A program made the position numbers and the translations under genes. Shown piece by piece: positions 5,836 to 6,946 of a DNA stretch of 6,946 nt. The first letter of the stretch is position 1, and the number at the start of each line of letters is the position of its first letter. Below the pieces are notes generated by a model. It did no database searches. It saw only the letters and a program-made list of their open reading frames with translations, and had not been told where the DNA came from. This DNA comes from an uncultured Clostridia bacterium (GTDB taxonomy: Bacteria; Bacillota; Clostridia; TANB77; CAG-508). The stretch lies in the NCBI GenBank assembly GCA_948505485.1, contig CAOPQH010000074.1:1-6946 (forward strand). The letters are read 5' to 3'.

Positions 5836-5868
5836 AAAGTGCTATCAACACGCATGGCTTCTCTACAA
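5834..5868 (-). repeat. Right outer inverted-repeat arm, 35-bp unit copy 3 (inverted)
   Basis: GAAAAGTGCTATCA (5834-5847) and TGGCTTCTCTACAA (5855-5868) are the exact complements of the two blocks of the left arm. The intervening ACACGCA does not match the left arm, but its complement resembles the centre of the internal copy. Confidence 0.85.
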
Positions 5869-5890
5869 TAGTAAATAAAAAACTGAAATT

Positions 5891-5894
5891 GGAG
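5891..5894 (+). promoter_or_regulatory. Ribosome binding site for the GT-C gene
   Basis: GGAG (in TTGGAGATG) lies 10 bp before GTG 5905. An in-frame stop at 5884-5886 and the absence of ATG between it and 5905 make GTG the likely start. The next in-frame ATG (6013) would delete the first membrane helix. Confidence 0.6.
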
Positions 5895-5904
5895 ATGTAA
5901 TAAA

Positions 5905-6946
5905 GTGGATGTTAATAAAAAAATAGAAAATTTCATAAAAAAAGTTATACAAATTATTGCAATTATAATATTAGTATTTTTATTCATAACAAGTATATTT
6001 CAAACTTCATATATGGATAAAACAGAAATAACACAATATTTGCCAGATAATCCTATAATTCATATAGTATCAATATGTTTAGTAATTGGATTAATATATT
6101 TTCTAAGAAAAAAAGAGATTAAAGTAAGTAAAAAAATTATTTGGATTACAGTAGGAATATGGGCTTTATTAACAATTATTTGGATAATGCTGATACAATT
6201 ATTTCCAAGAGCTGACCAAAAATATATATTGAATATTGCAAATGACTTAAAACATGGAATAACTACAGGATTCGAAGAAGGAAAATATGGTTTTTGTAAT
6301 CCTCATCAAATAGGTTTAATTTTATTTGAAACAATGACTTCTTTTGTATTTGGGATAAAATATAATTTTTTAGGGATACAATTATTAAATGTTTTAGCTA
6401 TATTAGTATCATTTTTTGCAATATATAAAATAACTAAAATATTATTTAAAAATAGGGAAACATCTATATATACAATATTTGCATTATTTTTATTTATACC
6501 AATTACTCTTTATGTTACATTTGTATATGGAAATTTATTTGGATTAGCAACATCTATGTTATCAGTATTGTTTTTATTGTTATATTTAGAAGATAAAAAA
6601 GTTAAAAATATTGTATTAAGCAGTGTATGTATAGAATTAGCAATCATATTTAAATCAAATTATTTAGTAACTATGATAGCTATTATTTGCATGTTAATAT
6701 TAAGTTCTATCTCAGAAAAGAGAATAAAAACACTCATTCCAATTGCTTTATTTATATTAGTATATTTGTTTGGAAATTTAATGATAGATACTTCAATAAA
6801 AATAGTAACCCAAAAAGAAAAAAACGATGGAATTCCAATGAGTTCATATGTTGCTATGGGATTACAAGAAAGTAAAAGAGCACCAGGTTGGTACAACAGA
6901 TATAATAGAAGTGTATATGAGAAAAGTGGATATAATTCTAAAAAAG
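5905..6946 (+). CDS. Polytopic GT-C-type glycosyltransferase-like membrane protein, 3' end beyond window
   Basis: The frame is open from GTG 5905 to the window edge: 347 codons plus one base, no stop. Hydrophobic segments lie at about residues 14-32, 51-66, 78-98, 152-178, 188-208, 211-228, 236-264 and 276-292. After the third comes PRADQKYILNIANDL, an acidic residue (D104) in the first large loop as in GT-C enzymes of the PMT/ArnT/GT39 type. It is followed by GKYGFCNPHQIGLIL and later VYGNLFGLA. The visible C-terminal part (MGLQESKRAPGWYNRYN) looks like an extracytoplasmic loop. Enzymes of this fold transfer sugars from polyprenyl-phosphate donors on the outer face of the membrane. The neighbouring YfhO-family gene supports a shared surface-glycosylation role. 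The call rests on topology and the Asp loop, so the substrate and exact family are uncertain. It may be driven by the candidate promoter within the repeat element. Confidence 0.72.
   Translation, partial: MDVNKKIENFIKKVIQIIAIIILVFLFITSIFQTSYMDKTEITQYLPDNPIIHIVSICLVIGLIYFLRKKEIKVSKKIIWITVGIWALLTIIWIMLIQLFPRADQKYILNIANDLKHGITTGFEEGKYGFCNPHQIGLILFETMTSFVFGIKYNFLGIQLLNVLAILVSFFAIYKITKILFKNRETSIYTIFALFLFIPITLYVTFVYGNLFGLATSMLSVLFLLLYLEDKKVKNIVLSSVCIELAIIFKSNYLVTMIAIICMLILSSISEKRIKTLIPIALFILVYLFGNLMIDTSIKIVTQKEKNDGIPMSSYVAMGLQESKRAPGWYNRYNRSVYEKSGYNSKK

Larger units (their letters stand above)
5645..5868. mobile_element. Candidate MITE-like or structured-RNA element bounded by 35-bp inverted repeats
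   Basis: The left arm (5645-5679) begins TTGTAGAGAAGCCA and ends TGATAGCACTTTTC. The right arm (5834-5868) is its inverse complement except for a 7-nt central block, so 28 of 35 positions pair as two uninterrupted 14-bp stems. Inside lies a second, diverged copy of the 35-bp unit, which forms its own hairpin, plus a 15-bp tandem repeat and smaller stems. By hand count GC is about 37%, clearly above the flanking genes. No transposase or credible gene is inside. A non-autonomous mobile element with terminal inverted repeats fits. A cis-acting RNA structure in the leader of the downstream gene or the tail of the upstream gene is the alternative. No target-site duplication directly abuts the arms. 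Confidence 0.6.
5622..5904. other. Intergenic stretch between the two membrane-protein genes, mostly a structured repeat element
   Basis: These 283 bases contain the nested inverted-repeat element (5645-5868), a candidate promoter inside it, a 15-bp tandem repeat, and the RBS of the next gene. No convincing separate terminator for the YfhO-family gene was seen. Short minus-strand open frames cross the element but are not supported as genes. Confidence 0.75.

Noticed and set aside
6660..6896. Open frames on both strands inside the right-hand membrane-protein gene
   Set aside because: They lie inside the long open frame from 5905, which has consistent membrane topology, and they show no family features of their own.

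Overview
The window reads as chromosomal DNA of a very AT-rich, low-GC Gram-positive bacterium, most likely an anaerobic Clostridia-type Firmicute. The grounds are the A/T-saturated codon use (AAA, ATA, TTA), strong AGGAG-type ribosome binding sites, sigma-A-like promoters with 17-bp spacers, a secreted CAP/SCP protein with Lys-rich clostridial repeat domains, and a YfhO-family membrane protein. No rRNA, tRNA, transposase, CRISPR array or phage structural gene was recognised. All genes lie on the + strand.

Left part (1-1313): two toxin-antitoxin modules sit back to back. The first is a HigB/RelE-type (Gp49-like) toxin cut by the window edge, followed by an overlapping XRE-family HigA-type antitoxin and a strong stem-loop terminator. 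The second has its own near-consensus promoter and encodes an MNT nucleotidyltransferase antitoxin (MntA-like) overlapping a HEPN toxin (HepT-like). The diagnostic motifs GSX10DXD and RX4HXY are both intact.

Middle (1342-2960): a secreted CAP/SCP (YkwD-like) protein with a Lys-rich C-terminal Ig-like/FN3 tail. It is followed by what looks like the frameshifted, stop-riddled relic of another FN3 repeat, and then by a long hairpin. A good promoter then leads into the next gene.

Right part (2961-6946): a full-length YfhO-family polytopic membrane protein (886 aa) and the first 347 codons of a second polytopic protein with GT-C glycosyltransferase character, open at the right edge. Together they suggest a cell-surface glycosylation locus (lipoteichoic acid, wall polymer or another lipid-linked-sugar-dependent step).

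Between these two genes (5645-5868) lies the most unusual piece of the window: a roughly 224-bp element of clearly higher GC (about 37% by hand count) without a credible gene. It is built of nested inverted repeats. An outer 35-bp pair (28/35 complementary) encloses a second diverged copy of the same 35-bp unit, which forms its own inner hairpin with a different partner arm. Five base pairs differ between the two hairpins, and both partners change in each case. It may be a MITE-like mobile element or a structured RNA/regulatory element, and it carries a plausible promoter (TTGACA, 16 bp, TAAAAT) pointing at the downstream GT-C gene.
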